Assembly (NCBI RefSeq): GCF_009469595.2
Contig: NZ_SSXV01000018.1
Span: forward strand, 35,227-99,226
DNA from: Thauera sp. 2A1
GTDB lineage: Bacteria; Pseudomonadota; Gammaproteobacteria; Burkholderiales; Rhodocyclaceae
DNA length: 64,000 nt
Direction: 5' to 3'
In this document: one piece after another, positions 17,262-26,161 of the stretch
How the letters are laid out: each line of letters opens with the position of its first letter
Position numbering within the stretch: the stretch's first letter is position 1
Made by a program: the position numbers and the translations under genes
The notes under the pieces: generated by a model
Told to the model about the DNA's origin: nothing
Databases searched by the model: none
What the model saw: only the letters and a program-made list of their open reading frames with translations

Positions 17262-18335
17262 TCAGTTTGCAAGGCTGAACCGGTACAGGCCGTCATCGTC
17301 CAGCACCCGCCGCACCTGCCCCGAGTACCGCAGCCAGGACAGGTGCGCGATGGTTTCGCCCAGCGCCATCATGTCCTCGACCGCACTGAGCAGGCGCGGG
17401 AAGAGTTTCATCTTGGTTTCGAATGCGGTCGCTGCGCCGGCCTGGCGTAGATGGGCGCGCACGATATCGAACTGCTCCGCATGATGAGCATGCAGCTCGG
17501 CCACTCGCGGCAGCAGACCGCGAAAGACGCGCTCGTGCGAAGGCAGCACGAGCGTATCGGGCGCCAGCGACGCCAGGCGATCGAGCGAGTCGAGCCAGAG
17601 CTCGAGCGGATTCGCCTCGGGCTCGATGTCCGAAACAAGCACGTTCGACGTGATGCGGGGCAGCAACTGGTCGCCGGCGATCAGCAGCCGATCGGATTCG
17701 CTGTACAGGCAGGCATGCTCGGGCGAGTGGCCTTCGCCGATCACCACCCGCCAGTCGCGTCCGCCGATCGCCAGCACCTGCCCTTCGCGCAGGCGGTTGA
17801 AGGCGCGTGGATGCGGGGGCATGAACGGGTCGCGTCTCAGCTTGGCGAACATCTCTTCGACGCGTTCGCGCGGCATCCCTGCACGTACGTAGAACTGCAA
17901 CAGCGACGGCGGCAGCGGTTCGGGCGGCGGGCCGGCGAGCGTGCGCATGGTGAAGTACTCGCCATGCGTCATGAACAGCGGGACATCGAAATGCTCGGTG
18001 AGCCAGGCCGAGAGCCCCGCGTGGTCATAGTGAAAGTGGGTACAGATCACGCCCTTCAGGGGCAAGTCGTCGAAATGCTGCTCGACGATCGAAGCCCACA
18101 GCTCGCGTGATCGCGGGAGATTGAGTCCGGTATCGACGATGAACCAGCCGTCGTCGTCGCGAAGCAGATAGACGTTGATGTGATCGAGCTGCATCGGCAT
18201 CGGCATGCGCGCCCACAGCACGCCGGGTGCCAGCGCCACGACTTCTCCATCGGGCCGCGGCGGCTCGAATGGAAACTCGATCCGATCCGCCGCATCGGGC
18301 GCTGCATCCGCAGGGGCTTGCCGGGCATCGGCCAT
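17262..18335 (-). CDS. Metallo-beta-lactamase-fold hydrolase
   Basis: 357 residues. The metal motif H-F-H-Y-D-H-A-G sits near residue 100, further ligands in GEGHSPEHACLY and IAGDQLLPRI, and a C-terminal helical extension of the lactonase/thioesterase-like MBL group (SHERVFRGLLPRVAELHAHH). Such enzymes hydrolyse thioesters, lactones or esters. It may act as a CoA thioesterase or lactonase on a steroid intermediate, since it is co-transcribed with the CoA ligase. It starts 115 bp downstream of element copy 5. Confidence 0.8.
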   Translation of the reverse strand: MADARQAPADAAPDAADRIEFPFEPPRPDGEVVALAPGVLWARMPMPMQLDHINVYLLRDDDGWFIVDTGLNLPRSRELWASIVEQHFDDLPLKGVICTHFHYDHAGLSAWLTEHFDVPLFMTHGEYFTMRTLAGPPPEPLPPSLLQFYVRAGMPRERVEEMFAKLRRDPFMPPHPRAFNRLREGQVLAIGGRDWRVVIGEGHSPEHACLYSESDRLLIAGDQLLPRITSNVLVSDIEPEANPLELWLDSLDRLASLAPDTLVLPSHERVFRGLLPRVAELHAHHAEQFDIVRAHLRQAGAATAFETKMKLFPRLLSAVEDMMALGETIAHLSWLRYSGQVRRVLDDDGLYRFSLAN

Positions 18336-18398
18336 GTGGTCTCCGTGGGGGTCAATATTGTCCGACCTTCACCTTAGGCGGGCCGCCTCCGTCCGGAC

Positions 18399-18416
18399 AC
18401 CTCCAAAAGGACGATG
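18399..18416 (+). promoter_or_regulatory. Cluster regulatory element, copy 6 (kshA side)
   Basis: Plus strand ACCTCCAAAAGGACGATG, 160 bp upstream of kshA. The right half GGACGATG is perfect; the left half keeps CTCC in place of GTCC. This is one of the weaker copies. Confidence 0.55.
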
Positions 18417-18449
18417 CCGGCCCGTCGGGCGGCGTCGCGGCTGCGGCCC

Positions 18450-18467
18450 CATCGTCCAAACAGGGGA
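18450..18467 (-). promoter_or_regulatory. Cluster regulatory element, copy 5 (MBL side)
   Basis: Minus strand TCCCCTGTTTGGACGATG, 115 bp upstream of the MBL-fold gene. The right half is perfect and the left half degenerate. It lies to the right of the plus-oriented copy at 18399, so the two promoters would fire across each other's element. Confidence 0.55.
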
Positions 18468-18576
18468 TGCGCCCCTCGATCGGGGTCAACAGAATTCGAC
18501 ACGCTCAAGGCCTCCCGTCAGTTGCTGGCGCCGGCCGTTGGCTCGCAGACAGGATCACTTCGAAAAGGAGGGCCGC

Positions 18577-19683
18577 ATGGCCACAACGAAAGACTATCGC
18601 CTCGGCGAATTCACCTACCCGCGCGGCTGGTTCATGATCGCGGAGGCGTCCGAACTCGACACCCACAAGCCCTTGTCGGTTCGCTTCTTCGGGCAGGACT
18701 TCGCCCTGTATCGTGGCCGCGAAAGTGGCAAGGTCGTGCTGCTCGACGCCTACTGCCCGCACATGAAAACCCACCTCGCCGCGCCCAACAAGACCTCGTA
18801 CGTCGTGCTCGACGGCGGTGGAACCAACGTCGAAGGCGACGGCATCCGCTGCCCCTACCACGGCTGGCGCTTCGGTGCCGACGGCAAGTGCGACCACATC
18901 CCCTACCACGAGGGCCAGATCCCGGCCGCCGCCAAGGTCAAGTCGTGGCCGGTGGTCGAGAGTCTGGGCGCGATCTGGGTGTGGCACGACCCGGAGGGCG
19001 GCGAGCCGGAATGGGATCATCCCAGCCTCAAGGAATGGAACGACCCAGCCTGGGTACACTGGAAGTTCGACCACCTTGGCGTCCTCAACCAGCACCCGCA
19101 GGAAGTCATCGACAACATCTGCGACTACGGCCACCTGAGCCCGATCCACGGCTCGACCGTACTCAAGTACGAGAACGAGTTCCACGGCCACAACGCCATA
19201 CAGCGCCAGTGCGGGCCGCATCGCACCCTGGTCGGCGCGGACGGCGTCAGCCCCATCCTGCACACCATCACCATCTACCACGGCCCGGGCGTACTGATCT
19301 CGCACCTCACCGGCCTCTACGACGCGGTGATGATGATCTGCAACACCCCGGTCGATGACGGCACGATCAAGGTCTGGCATGCGCTGCTGGTGAAGTCGCC
19401 CAGCGGCAGCAAGGTGGCGACCCACACCGACATGGTGGCCGCGCGCCACTACCAGGAGATGGCGCTCACCGCCTTCGCCCAGGACTTCGAGGTGTGGTCG
19501 CACAAGGCCGCCTGCCTCAACGGCCTGTTCATCCCCAGCGACGGCCCGTTCATGAAGGCGCGCATCTGGTACAAGCAGTTCTACAACCCGCGCGCAAAGA
19601 AGAACGAGTACCTCGAGCAGTGCGAGGGTTACTACGTGCCCAAGGGCATCTCGCCCTACACCGAACCTGAAGCGGTTGCCTGA
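18577..19683 (+). CDS. kshA: KshA-like Rieske oxygenase (3-ketosteroid 9-alpha-hydroxylase oxygenase)
   Basis: 368 residues from ATG 18577, preceded by AAAGGAGGG. The Rieske 2Fe-2S ligands are C60-x-H62 and C92-x2-H95. The mononuclear iron site is in DNICDYGHLSPIHGS with N180, D183, H186 and H191, as in KshA. The enzyme hydroxylates C9 of a 3-keto-1,4-diene steroid, which triggers opening of ring B. The reductase would be the KshB-like protein at 5377. The two Rieske halves are separated by 29 residues instead of the usual 15-17. It is monocistronic and followed by a terminator. Other Rieske steroid oxygenases, for example side-chain or C12 types, cannot be excluded. Confidence 0.72.
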   Translation: MATTKDYRLGEFTYPRGWFMIAEASELDTHKPLSVRFFGQDFALYRGRESGKVVLLDAYCPHMKTHLAAPNKTSYVVLDGGGTNVEGDGIRCPYHGWRFGADGKCDHIPYHEGQIPAAAKVKSWPVVESLGAIWVWHDPEGGEPEWDHPSLKEWNDPAWVHWKFDHLGVLNQHPQEVIDNICDYGHLSPIHGSTVLKYENEFHGHNAIQRQCGPHRTLVGADGVSPILHTITIYHGPGVLISHLTGLYDAVMMICNTPVDDGTIKVWHALLVKSPSGSKVATHTDMVAARHYQEMALTAFAQDFEVWSHKAACLNGLFIPSDGPFMKARIWYKQFYNPRAKKNEYLEQCEGYYVPKGISPYTEPEAVA

Positions 19684-19710
19684 TTCACCTCCCGCGTCAG
19701 TTTCAACCTT

Positions 19711-19741
19711 GATGGCCTGCTTTCGAAAGCAGGCCATCTTT
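19711..19741 (+). terminator. Rho-independent terminator after kshA
   Basis: A perfect 14-bp self-complementary arm (GATGGCCTGCTTTC paired with its complement, minimal loop) followed by TTTA. It starts 27 bp after the kshA stop. Confidence 0.8.
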
Positions 19742-19776
19742 ACTTGAACCTCAGGCGAATGAACACAATCTGTCCT

Positions 19777-19796
19777 AGAATTCGGCATTGAATTCT
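19777..19796 (+). promoter_or_regulatory. Inverted repeat, probable antitoxin operator
   Basis: AGAATTC and GAATTCT separated by GGCATT, centred about 29 bp before the antitoxin ATG. Type II antitoxins repress their own promoter through such palindromes. Confidence 0.5.
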
Positions 19797-19814
19797 GTAC
19801 AGCGAGGTTCTGCC

Positions 19815-20108
19815 ATGACGATCACGGCACAAGACATCGTTTCGCTGACTGCAGCCCGTGCGCAGCTTTCCGAATTGGTCGAGCAGGTCAAAGCGGGTGC
19901 TGAAAAGATCATCACCAAGAACGGCGAGGGCTACGTTGCGCTCATCGATGCAAACCGACTCGACTACTACCATCGGCTTGAGCAAGCCCATCTCCACTTA
20001 TTGATGCTCGACGAAGTGCAGCGGGGTCTCGAGGATGTTGTATCCGGTCAGACGCGCGACGCGAGGGAGGCGTTGACGGAGCGGAAACAGGTGCGCTCGC
20101 GAGCATGA
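19815..20108 (+). CDS. Phd/YefM-type antitoxin
   Basis: 97 residues from ATG 19815. The N-terminus MTITAQDIVSLTAARAQLSELVEQV with VALID further on is typical of the Phd/YefM DNA-binding fold (FSEARANLSELLD-like). The C-terminal half (EVQRGLEDVVSGQTRDAREALTERK) would wrap the toxin. It overlaps the toxin gene by 4 bp (ATGA). It neutralises the RelE/ParE-like protein and represses the operon, probably at the palindrome just upstream. Confidence 0.8.
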   Translation: MTITAQDIVSLTAARAQLSELVEQVKAGAEKIITKNGEGYVALIDANRLDYYHRLEQAHLHLLMLDEVQRGLEDVVSGQTRDAREALTERKQVRSRA

Positions 20109-20494
20109 GCGGCCACGTCACGGTGCGGATCACCCGTAACTTCGAGCGCAATCTGGATGAGATCGAAGCCTTTCTGACCCGAGCCGAAGCGCCCGAAGCC
20201 TTCGATCGACTGCTGGATGAGTTGTCGGAACGCGTGATCCCCATGCTTGAGCGGCATCCCGACATCGGACGGGATCATCTCGCCCGCTCCGCCGACTCGA
20301 TGGAAGCGCAATTTAGGCGCGAAGCGGTGATCGAGTCGTTGAGCGCTCTGCACGCCGCAGGCAGCATCCGCGAGTACGTACTGGCGCACTACCTGATCCT
20401 CTACGCACGACTGCCCGGGACCGTCCACCTGCTCGCGATCCGCCATCACCGCCAGCTCGACTTTGATCTCGGGAAGCCCGATCGCGCGTACTGA
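20105..20494 (+). CDS. RelE/ParE-superfamily toxin
   Basis: 129 residues. It has the ParE/RelE pattern: an N-terminal strand VRITRNFERNLDEIEAFL, central RVIPMLERHPDIGRDH, and the C-terminal strands YVLAHYLILYARLPGTVHLLAIRHHRQLDFDL. RelE homologues cut mRNA on the ribosome while ParE homologues poison gyrase; which applies cannot be told. It sits immediately 3' of its antitoxin with a 4-bp overlap. The pair is inserted between kshA and the convergent EthD gene and has no cluster element upstream. Confidence 0.8.
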   Translation: MSGHVTVRITRNFERNLDEIEAFLTRAEAPEAFDRLLDELSERVIPMLERHPDIGRDHLARSADSMEAQFRREAVIESLSALHAAGSIREYVLAHYLILYARLPGTVHLLAIRHHRQLDFDLGKPDRAY

Positions 20495-20502
20495 AACGGT
20501 GC

Positions 20503-21186
20503 TCAGGGTCGCCTGTGCGTGATCCGCGTCAGCATGCACACCGATCCAGCGGTGTCGACAGCGTCCGCCAAGGCCGACGGCAGCCATTGCCACACCGGCG
20601 GGCCGGCGAACGCAGCGGCCACGGCATCGACCGACTCGTACCAGGCCTCGACGATTTCGTCGTATTCGTAGCCGGGCGGTCGCTCGCCCCCCACCTCGTT
20701 CCAGACCAGCCGCGTCGCAGCCGACCACGGTGCGGCGGTGCTTCCGGCGAGGTCACGCGCTCGCAAGCGTCGCCCGGGCAGCGCGCGCAGAAACAGCACC
20801 AGACACACGCCGGTCTCCGTGCCGTCGACCAGCACCTGCTCACTTGCGACCAGAGTGAAGTCCCGCACGTAGGTCGAGAACACCCGCGGCTCGTCGGGCC
20901 GCATGATGCGCAGCGTCTCCTCGTCGTTCCAGATATCGTCGGCGGCCTCGCGGTCGCGCAGCGACAGCAGGTTGACGCCGTCGTAGTCGGTGCTGGCGCC
21001 ACTCGGCACGCCCGGCCGGTCGAGCACGCGCGAGCACTGGCGCACGCCCAGCACCTTGTCCTGCACGTTGCGGCACTCACGGCCGAGCGCGGAATGCTCG
21101 CGCCAGGCCTGGGGGAAATCCTCGGGCGCCAGGGCGGGGTTGCGCCTCGCGAGGTAGATCATCTTCCAGCGTTCATCCATCGGCAT
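20503..21186 (-). CDS. EthD-like tandem alpha-beta-barrel protein
   Basis: 227 residues from ATG 21186 (GGAG 5 bp upstream). Two ferredoxin-like halves are visible: residues 1-125 begin RWKMIYLARRNPALAPEDFP and keep the Phe-x-x-x-W-x-x-H pattern of EthD (FPQAWREHSALG). The second half starts near GVCLVLFLRALPGRRLRARD and includes YDEIVEAWYESVDAVAAAF. EthD-like proteins are small dimeric barrels found with oxidative pathways; most have no proven reaction. It is the last gene of the ipdF operon. Its role in steroid breakdown is unknown. Confidence 0.65.
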   Translation of the reverse strand: MPMDERWKMIYLARRNPALAPEDFPQAWREHSALGRECRNVQDKVLGVRQCSRVLDRPGVPSGASTDYDGVNLLSLRDREAADDIWNDEETLRIMRPDEPRVFSTYVRDFTLVASEQVLVDGTETGVCLVLFLRALPGRRLRARDLAGSTAAPWSAATRLVWNEVGGERPPGYEYDEIVEAWYESVDAVAAAFAGPPVWQWLPSALADAVDTAGSVCMLTRITHRRP

Positions 21187-21264
21187 CGATGCTCCAAATG
21201 AAAACGGCCGCACGCCCTGTCGGGAGTCGCGCTGCCGTGTATTGACTATGCGGAAAGCCCCGGC

Positions 21265-22428
21265 TCAGCCGCGCGGCATGCCCAGCCCGCGCTCGGCGAT
21301 GATGTTGAGCTGGATCTCGTTGGTGCCGGCGTAGATGGTGTCGGCGCGCGAGAAGAAGAACACCTGCTGCAGGCGGCGCACCGCGTCGTCGTCCGAGCGC
21401 ACGTCGCCCGCCACGCCGATCACGTCCATCGCCAGTTGGCCGAGCTCGCGGTGCCAGTTCGACCAGGCGTACTTGTAGATCAGCGCCTCGGGCCGGACCT
21501 TGGTCGAACCGGTGTCTTCTTCCAGCATGCGCAGGCCGTTGTAGCGCAGGCCCTGCAGGCCCACCCAGGCGTCGGCGATGCGCTGGCGGATCGCCGGGTC
21601 GCGCGCCGCGCCGTTGGCGCGGGCGACCTCGATCACCAGTTGCAGCTCGTGGATGAAGTGCATCTGCTGGCCGAGCGTGGACACGCCGCGCTCGAAGCCG
21701 AGCAGCGCCATCGCCACCTTCCAGCCCTCGCCCGGCTTGCCGACGATGCAGTCGGCCTCGGTCACCGCGCCGTCGAAGAAGACCGAGTTGAACTCGGCCT
21801 CGCCGGTCATCTGGCGGATGGGGTGGATCTCGATCCCCGGCTGCGCCAGCGGCACCAGCAGGAAGGACAGGCCTTCGCGCCCCACCGAGCCCGGCGTGCT
21901 GCGTGCGACGACGAAGATCCATTCGGATTCGTGCGCGAGCGAGGTCCACACCTTCTGCCCCTGCAGCCGCCAGCGGCCGTCCTCGTCCTGCCAGCAGCGC
22001 GTGGTGATGGCGGCGAGGTCGGAACCGGCGCCCGGTTCGGAGTAGCCCTGCGCCCAGTATTCACGCCCTTCACGGATGCCCGGCAGGAAGCGCGCCTGCT
22101 GTGTGGGGGTACCGAGCGCGATCAGCGTCGGCGCCATCAGCGTCTCGCCGATGTGGCCGATGCGGCCGGGCCCGCCGGCGCGCACGTATTCCTCGTGGAA
22201 GGCGAGCTGCAGCGCCAGCGGCAGGTCGCGCCCGCCGTGCTCCTTCGGCCAGCCCAAGCCGACCCAACCGCCGGCGGCCAGTTCCTGTTCCCATTCCTTG
22301 CGCAGCGCCGGGAAGGCTTCCTCGTCGCCGGGGCCGCCGCGGTGCTTCAGGCAGGCGAAGCGGCCGACCAGGTGGGTCGCCATCCAGTCGGCGACCTCCT
22401 GGCGAAATTGCTGTTCGTTCATGCTCAT
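21265..22428 (-). CDS. Acyl-CoA dehydrogenase, catalytic subunit of a heteromeric pair
   Basis: 387 residues. FAD/substrate landmarks are WAQGYSEPGAGSDLAA, QGQKVWTSLAHESEWIFVVAR and YAGTNEIQLNIIAERGLG. The MCAD-type catalytic Glu position reads IYAGT, so that Glu is absent, but E246 in LLGFERG occupies the isovaleryl-CoA/long-chain dehydrogenase-type base position. It lies next to a shorter dehydrogenase gene (22447) that lacks this Glu. Adjacent unequal pairs form alpha2-beta2 enzymes in actinobacterial steroid catabolism (FadE/ChsE/IpdE type). It oxidises a steroid-derived acyl-CoA and passes electrons to ETF. The substrate is undetermined. Confidence 0.88.
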   Translation of the reverse strand: MSMNEQQFRQEVADWMATHLVGRFACLKHRGGPGDEEAFPALRKEWEQELAAGGWVGLGWPKEHGGRDLPLALQLAFHEEYVRAGGPGRIGHIGETLMAPTLIALGTPTQQARFLPGIREGREYWAQGYSEPGAGSDLAAITTRCWQDEDGRWRLQGQKVWTSLAHESEWIFVVARSTPGSVGREGLSFLLVPLAQPGIEIHPIRQMTGEAEFNSVFFDGAVTEADCIVGKPGEGWKVAMALLGFERGVSTLGQQMHFIHELQLVIEVARANGAARDPAIRQRIADAWVGLQGLRYNGLRMLEEDTGSTKVRPEALIYKYAWSNWHRELGQLAMDVIGVAGDVRSDDDAVRRLQQVFFFSRADTIYAGTNEIQLNIIAERGLGMPRG

Positions 22429-22446
22429 CGGTCCTTGTCGGTCCTG

Positions 22447-23571
22447 TCAGGCGGCGTCGAGCAGATGGGCGGCGAGCGCCTCGCGCCAGTCGCGGGTGGG
22501 GCGGAACCACTGGCTCGCCCACTGCGCGCGCTTGAAGTGCATCTGCGGGTCGTATTCCCAGGTGAAGCCGACCCCGCCGTGCAACTGGATGGCTTCCTGC
22601 GCGCAGTAGCGATAGGCCTCGGTGGCCTGCACGCGCGCGGCGGCGATCTCCGCCGCCAGCGCAGCGTCGTCGAGTCCGTTCCCCTGCGCGCCCTGCGACA
22701 CCCGTGACGCCACGCCGAGCACGGTGGAGCGCGCGGTCTCCATGCGCACCATCATCTCGGCCGCGCGGTGCTTGATCGCCTGGAAGCTCGCCACCGGCTT
22801 GCCGAACTGCACGCGCTCCTTGGTGTAATCGACCGCGAGCTGCAGGCACTGCGCCGCACCGCCGACCTGCTCCGCCGCCACCTGCAGCGCAGCGAGGACG
22901 CGCGTGCGCGCGAGGCCGGCCAGCACCTGCGCCGGGTCATCGACGCGCGCGTCGGCCGTCAGCCGAACCTCGTCGAAGCGCCAGTGCGCCTGCGGGCGGG
23001 TCAGGTCCCACACCTCGAGCGGGGTACGCGACAAGCCGGCGGCGTCGACCGCCAGCTCGAACAGCGCCACACCCGGTGCCTCCTCGATGCGTGCCGCCAC
23101 GTAGGCGTGCGTCAGCAGCCCGTCGTCGAGCACCTGCGCGGCCTCGCCGGCCAGCACCCAGCCTTCGCCGTCGCGACGCGCCTTCACCGTCAACGACGCC
23201 GGCGCCGCATCCAGGCCCGGACCGAGGATCAGCGTGGCGGTGCGCTCGCCGTAGGCCAGCGCCGCCAGTGCGCGCTGCTGCGCCTCCGCGCTTGCGGCCT
23301 GCAGCAGCGCGGTCTGCGCCAGCACCACGTTGGCCAGGAAGGGCGTGCGCGCCAGGCGCCGGCCCATCTCCTCCATCAGCAGCGCGAGCTCGACCGCGCC
23401 CAGGCCCAGACCATCGAGCGCCTCGGGCACCTGCACCGCCGCCCAGCCCAGCTCGACGATGCGCGACCACAGCTCGGCGTCGGCATCCGCTTCCTTGCGC
23501 GCATTGGTGTGGGCGGCGAGGAAGTCGGCCGCCGTCTCCTGCAGCGCACGCTGTTCGTCGGACAAGTTCAT
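22447..23571 (-). CDS. Acyl-CoA dehydrogenase, non-catalytic partner subunit
   Basis: 374 residues. It is recognisable from KERVQFGKPVASFQAIKHRAAEM and HGGVGFTWEYDPQMHFKRA. The region aligned with the catalytic FERG of its neighbour reads LARTR, and there is no Tyr-Glu-Gly-Thr loop, so it has neither known catalytic Glu. This fits the FAD-site-completing subunit of a heterotetrameric enzyme with the product of 21265-22428. The ATG overlaps the thiolase stop by 1 bp, and the partner gene follows 18 bp later. Confidence 0.85.
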   Translation of the reverse strand: MNLSDEQRALQETAADFLAAHTNARKEADADAELWSRIVELGWAAVQVPEALDGLGLGAVELALLMEEMGRRLARTPFLANVVLAQTALLQAASAEAQQRALAALAYGERTATLILGPGLDAAPASLTVKARRDGEGWVLAGEAAQVLDDGLLTHAYVAARIEEAPGVALFELAVDAAGLSRTPLEVWDLTRPQAHWRFDEVRLTADARVDDPAQVLAGLARTRVLAALQVAAEQVGGAAQCLQLAVDYTKERVQFGKPVASFQAIKHRAAEMMVRMETARSTVLGVASRVSQGAQGNGLDDAALAAEIAAARVQATEAYRYCAQEAIQLHGGVGFTWEYDPQMHFKRAQWASQWFRPTRDWREALAAHLLDAA

Positions 23572-24773
23572 CACAGCACCTCGAACAGGCCCGCCGCGCC
23601 CATGCCGCCGCCGATGCACATCGACACCACCACGTAGCGCACGCCACGACGACGGCCCTCCAGCAGCGCGTGACCGACCATGCGCGCACCCGACATGCCG
23701 AAGGGGTGGCCGATGGAGATGGCGCCGCCATTGACATTCAGGCGGTCGTTGGGAATGCCGAGCTTGTCGCGGCTGTACAGGACCTGGCAGGCGAAGGCCT
23801 CGTTGATTTCCCACAGGCCGATGTCGCTGACCTTGAGGTTGAAGCGCTCGAGCAGCTTGGGGATGGCGAACACCGGGCCGATGCCCATCTCCTCCGGCGC
23901 GCAGCCGGCCACGGCGATGCCGCGGTAGGCGCCCAGCGGCGCGATACCACGGCGCTCGGCCTCGTCACGGCTCATCACCAGCGCCGCCGAGGCGCCATCG
24001 GACAGTTGCGAGGCGTTGCCGGCGGTGACGAACTCGCCCTGTTTGACCCACTGGCCGTCCTTCACCACCGGATTCAGCTTGGCGAGATCCGCCAGCGTGG
24101 TCGAGGCACGGTTGCACTCGTCGCGGGTGGCGATCACATCCTCGTGGCCCACCGGCTTACCTTCCTTGTCGAACACGAGCTTCCGCGCCGCCAGCGGCAC
24201 GATCTCGGCGTCGAACAGGCCAGCGGCCTGCGCGGCGGCGGTGCGCTGCTGGCTCTGCAGCGAGAATTCGTCCTGCGCGGCGCGCGAGATGCCGTAGCGT
24301 GCCGACACGATCTCGGCCGTCTCCAGCATCGGGATGTAGGCCGCGGGCACGATCGCCTTCACCGCCTCGGACTGCGCGCGGTAGGTGTTCTTGTGCTTGG
24401 TCTGGGTCAGCGACAGCGACTCGACGCCGCCAGCCACCGCGATCTTCATCTCGCCGGCCAGGATGTTCTTGGCGGCGACGCCGATCGTCATCAGGCCCGA
24501 GGCGCACATGCGGTCCAGCGCCATGCCCGGCACGCTGTCCGGCAGGCCGCCGGTGTAGGCGCACAGACGGCCGATGTTGTAGGCCTGGGTGCCCTGCTGC
24601 ACGGCGGCGCCCATGATCACGTCCTCCACTGCCGCCGGCTCGATGCCGGCGCGCTCGACGACGGCGCGCACCACATGGCCGCCCAGCACCGGCGCCTCGG
24701 TGTCGTTGAAGGAGCCGCGGAAGGACTTGGTGAGCGCGGTACGGGCGGTGGAAACGATGACGGCTTCGGTCAT
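23571..24773 (-). CDS. Thiolase (acetyl-CoA acyltransferase)
   Basis: 400 residues with the complete catalytic set: acyl-accepting Cys90 (LDRMCASG), His356 ([16 protein letters not shown]) and the second Cys386 ([12 protein letters not shown]). It cleaves a 3-ketoacyl-CoA with CoA, releasing acetyl- or propionyl-CoA. It is placed between maoC/ipdF and the dehydrogenase pair, forming a full beta-oxidation cassette (dehydrogenase, hydratase, dehydrogenase, thiolase). It is distinct from the FadA6-like thiolase at 40234. Exact chain substrate unknown. Confidence 0.92.
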   Translation of the reverse strand: MTEAVIVSTARTALTKSFRGSFNDTEAPVLGGHVVRAVVERAGIEPAAVEDVIMGAAVQQGTQAYNIGRLCAYTGGLPDSVPGMALDRMCASGLMTIGVAAKNILAGEMKIAVAGGVESLSLTQTKHKNTYRAQSEAVKAIVPAAYIPMLETAEIVSARYGISRAAQDEFSLQSQQRTAAAQAAGLFDAEIVPLAARKLVFDKEGKPVGHEDVIATRDECNRASTTLADLAKLNPVVKDGQWVKQGEFVTAGNASQLSDGASAALVMSRDEAERRGIAPLGAYRGIAVAGCAPEEMGIGPVFAIPKLLERFNLKVSDIGLWEINEAFACQVLYSRDKLGIPNDRLNVNGGAISIGHPFGMSGARMVGHALLEGRRRGVRYVVVSMCIGGGMGAAGLFEVL

Positions 24774-24845
24774 GGCGATGCTCTCTCTCGGAATTCGGGA
24801 ATGTGGGTGCGGATGTCTGGGTTCGGGTGGCTGAGCGCAGCGGCG

Positions 24846-25307
24846 TCAGTCGTTGAAGGTGTAGCGGCTGATGGTGTCGACCACGCAGCCCGGGCGCTCG
24901 CTGCCCTCGATCTCGATGGTCACGCGCACGGTCGATTGCACCGCGTCCTTGATGCGCTCGACCTTGAGGATCTCGCCGCGGCCGCGGACGCGCGAGCCGG
25001 CCTTGACCGGCGCCGGAAAGCGCACCCGGTCACAGCCGACGTTCACGCCCATCTTCAGGTTGTCGGCGCGGATCAGTTGCGGCAGGAACAGGTTGGCGAG
25101 CGCCAGCGTCAGGTAGCCGTGCGCGATGCAGGCGCCGAAGGGGCCGTCCTTGGCGCGCACGGGATCGACGTGGATCCACTGGTGGTCGTCGGTGGCGTCC
25201 GCAAACTTGTCGATGCGGTCCTGGTCGAGCGCGACCCAGTCGGTCGTGCCCAGGTCCTGGCCCTCGGCCGCGACGAGCTGCTCGGCGCTGGAGAAAACCA
25301 TGGTCAT
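24846..25307 (-). CDS. MaoC-like enoyl-CoA hydratase
   Basis: 153 residues. ATG 25307 has GAGG 8 bp upstream. The hydratase-2 motif is D41-x4-H46 in DDHQWIHVDPVRA, followed by the GPFGACIAHGYLTLALANLF helix. It is a single hot-dog domain of the R-specific hydratase type. It follows ipdF by 10 bp in the same operon, so it probably hydrates a ring C/D or side-chain enoyl-CoA. Confidence 0.85.
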   Translation of the reverse strand: MTMVFSSAEQLVAAEGQDLGTTDWVALDQDRIDKFADATDDHQWIHVDPVRAKDGPFGACIAHGYLTLALANLFLPQLIRADNLKMGVNVGCDRVRFPAPVKAGSRVRGRGEILKVERIKDAVQSTVRVTIEIEGSERPGCVVDTISRYTFND

Positions 25308-25317
25308 CGCCGCGCCC

Positions 25318-26103
25318 TCAAGCGTGCTGCGAGCTGACGGAGAGCACTTCGCCCGTCATGTACGACGCGTAGTCGCTGGCGAGGAAGACCATCACGTTGG
25401 CCACTTCCCACACCTCGGCGGCACGCCCGAAGGCCTCGCGGCTGGCGAGCTGGGCGAGCAGCTCCTCGCTGGAGGCCTTCTTCAGGAACTCGTGCAGCGC
25501 GATCGACGGCGACACCGCGTTGATGCGCACGCCATGCTCGGCCGCTTCCACCGCCGAGCAGCGCGTCAGCGCCATCACACCGGCCTTGGCCGCGGCGTAG
25601 TGGGCCTGGCCCTTCTGCGCGCGCCAGCCAAGCACCGAGGCGTTGTTGACGATGGCGCCACGGCCGCGCTTCTCCATGTGCGGCAACATCGCGCGCGTCA
25701 TGCGGAAAGTGCCGGTGAGCGTGATGTCGAGCACCCGGTTCCACTCGTCGTCCGTCATCTCGGTGACGCGCTTCTCGCCACCCAGGCCGGCGTTGTTGAT
25801 CAGCACGTCGACGCCGCCGAGCTTGTCCTCGGCCGCGGCGACCAGGGCCTGCACTTCCTCTTCGTTGGTCACGTTGCAGAGCTGGCCCCAGACGTTCTGC
25901 AGCCCGGTGTCGGCCTTGAGCTTGGCCACCGCCTCTTCCAGGCGGCGCGGATGGATGTCGGAGATCATCAGCGCGCGGCAACCTTCTTCGGCGCACTTGC
26001 GCGCGGCGGCAAAGCCGATGCCGGCGCCGGCCGCTGCGGTGATCAGGACGGACTTGCCAGCGAGCAACTGGTGACCGGGTACGTATGCGGGGGCTTCTTT
26101 CAC
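25318..26103 (-). CDS. ipdF: IpdF-like SDR (hydroxy-hydrindane-acyl-CoA dehydrogenase)
   Basis: 261 residues from a GTG at 26103, preferred because GAGG lies 8 bp upstream and it gives the N-terminus KEAPAYVPGHQLLAGKSVLI, as in mycobacterial IpdF as I remember it. An in-frame ATG at 26136 has no ribosome site. Signature stretches are ITAAAGAGIGFAAARKCAEE, NNAGLGGEKRVTEMTDDEWN, NNASVLGWRAQKGQAHYAAA, TRCSAVEAAEHGVRINAVSP and SDYASYMTGEVLSVSSQHA, close to Rv3559c. IpdF oxidises the 5-hydroxyl of the HIP-CoA-derived ring C/D intermediate. First gene of the six-gene unit, 59 bp after element copy 7. Confidence 0.82.
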   Translation of the reverse strand: MKEAPAYVPGHQLLAGKSVLITAAAGAGIGFAAARKCAEEGCRALMISDIHPRRLEEAVAKLKADTGLQNVWGQLCNVTNEEEVQALVAAAEDKLGGVDVLINNAGLGGEKRVTEMTDDEWNRVLDITLTGTFRMTRAMLPHMEKRGRGAIVNNASVLGWRAQKGQAHYAAAKAGVMALTRCSAVEAAEHGVRINAVSPSIALHEFLKKASSEELLAQLASREAFGRAAEVWEVANVMVFLASDYASYMTGEVLSVSSQHA

Positions 26104-26161
26104 GGCGTGAACCTCGAAGGGTGGAGATGCCGTCATTTATAGGGAGGTCGCAGGGTGCCGG

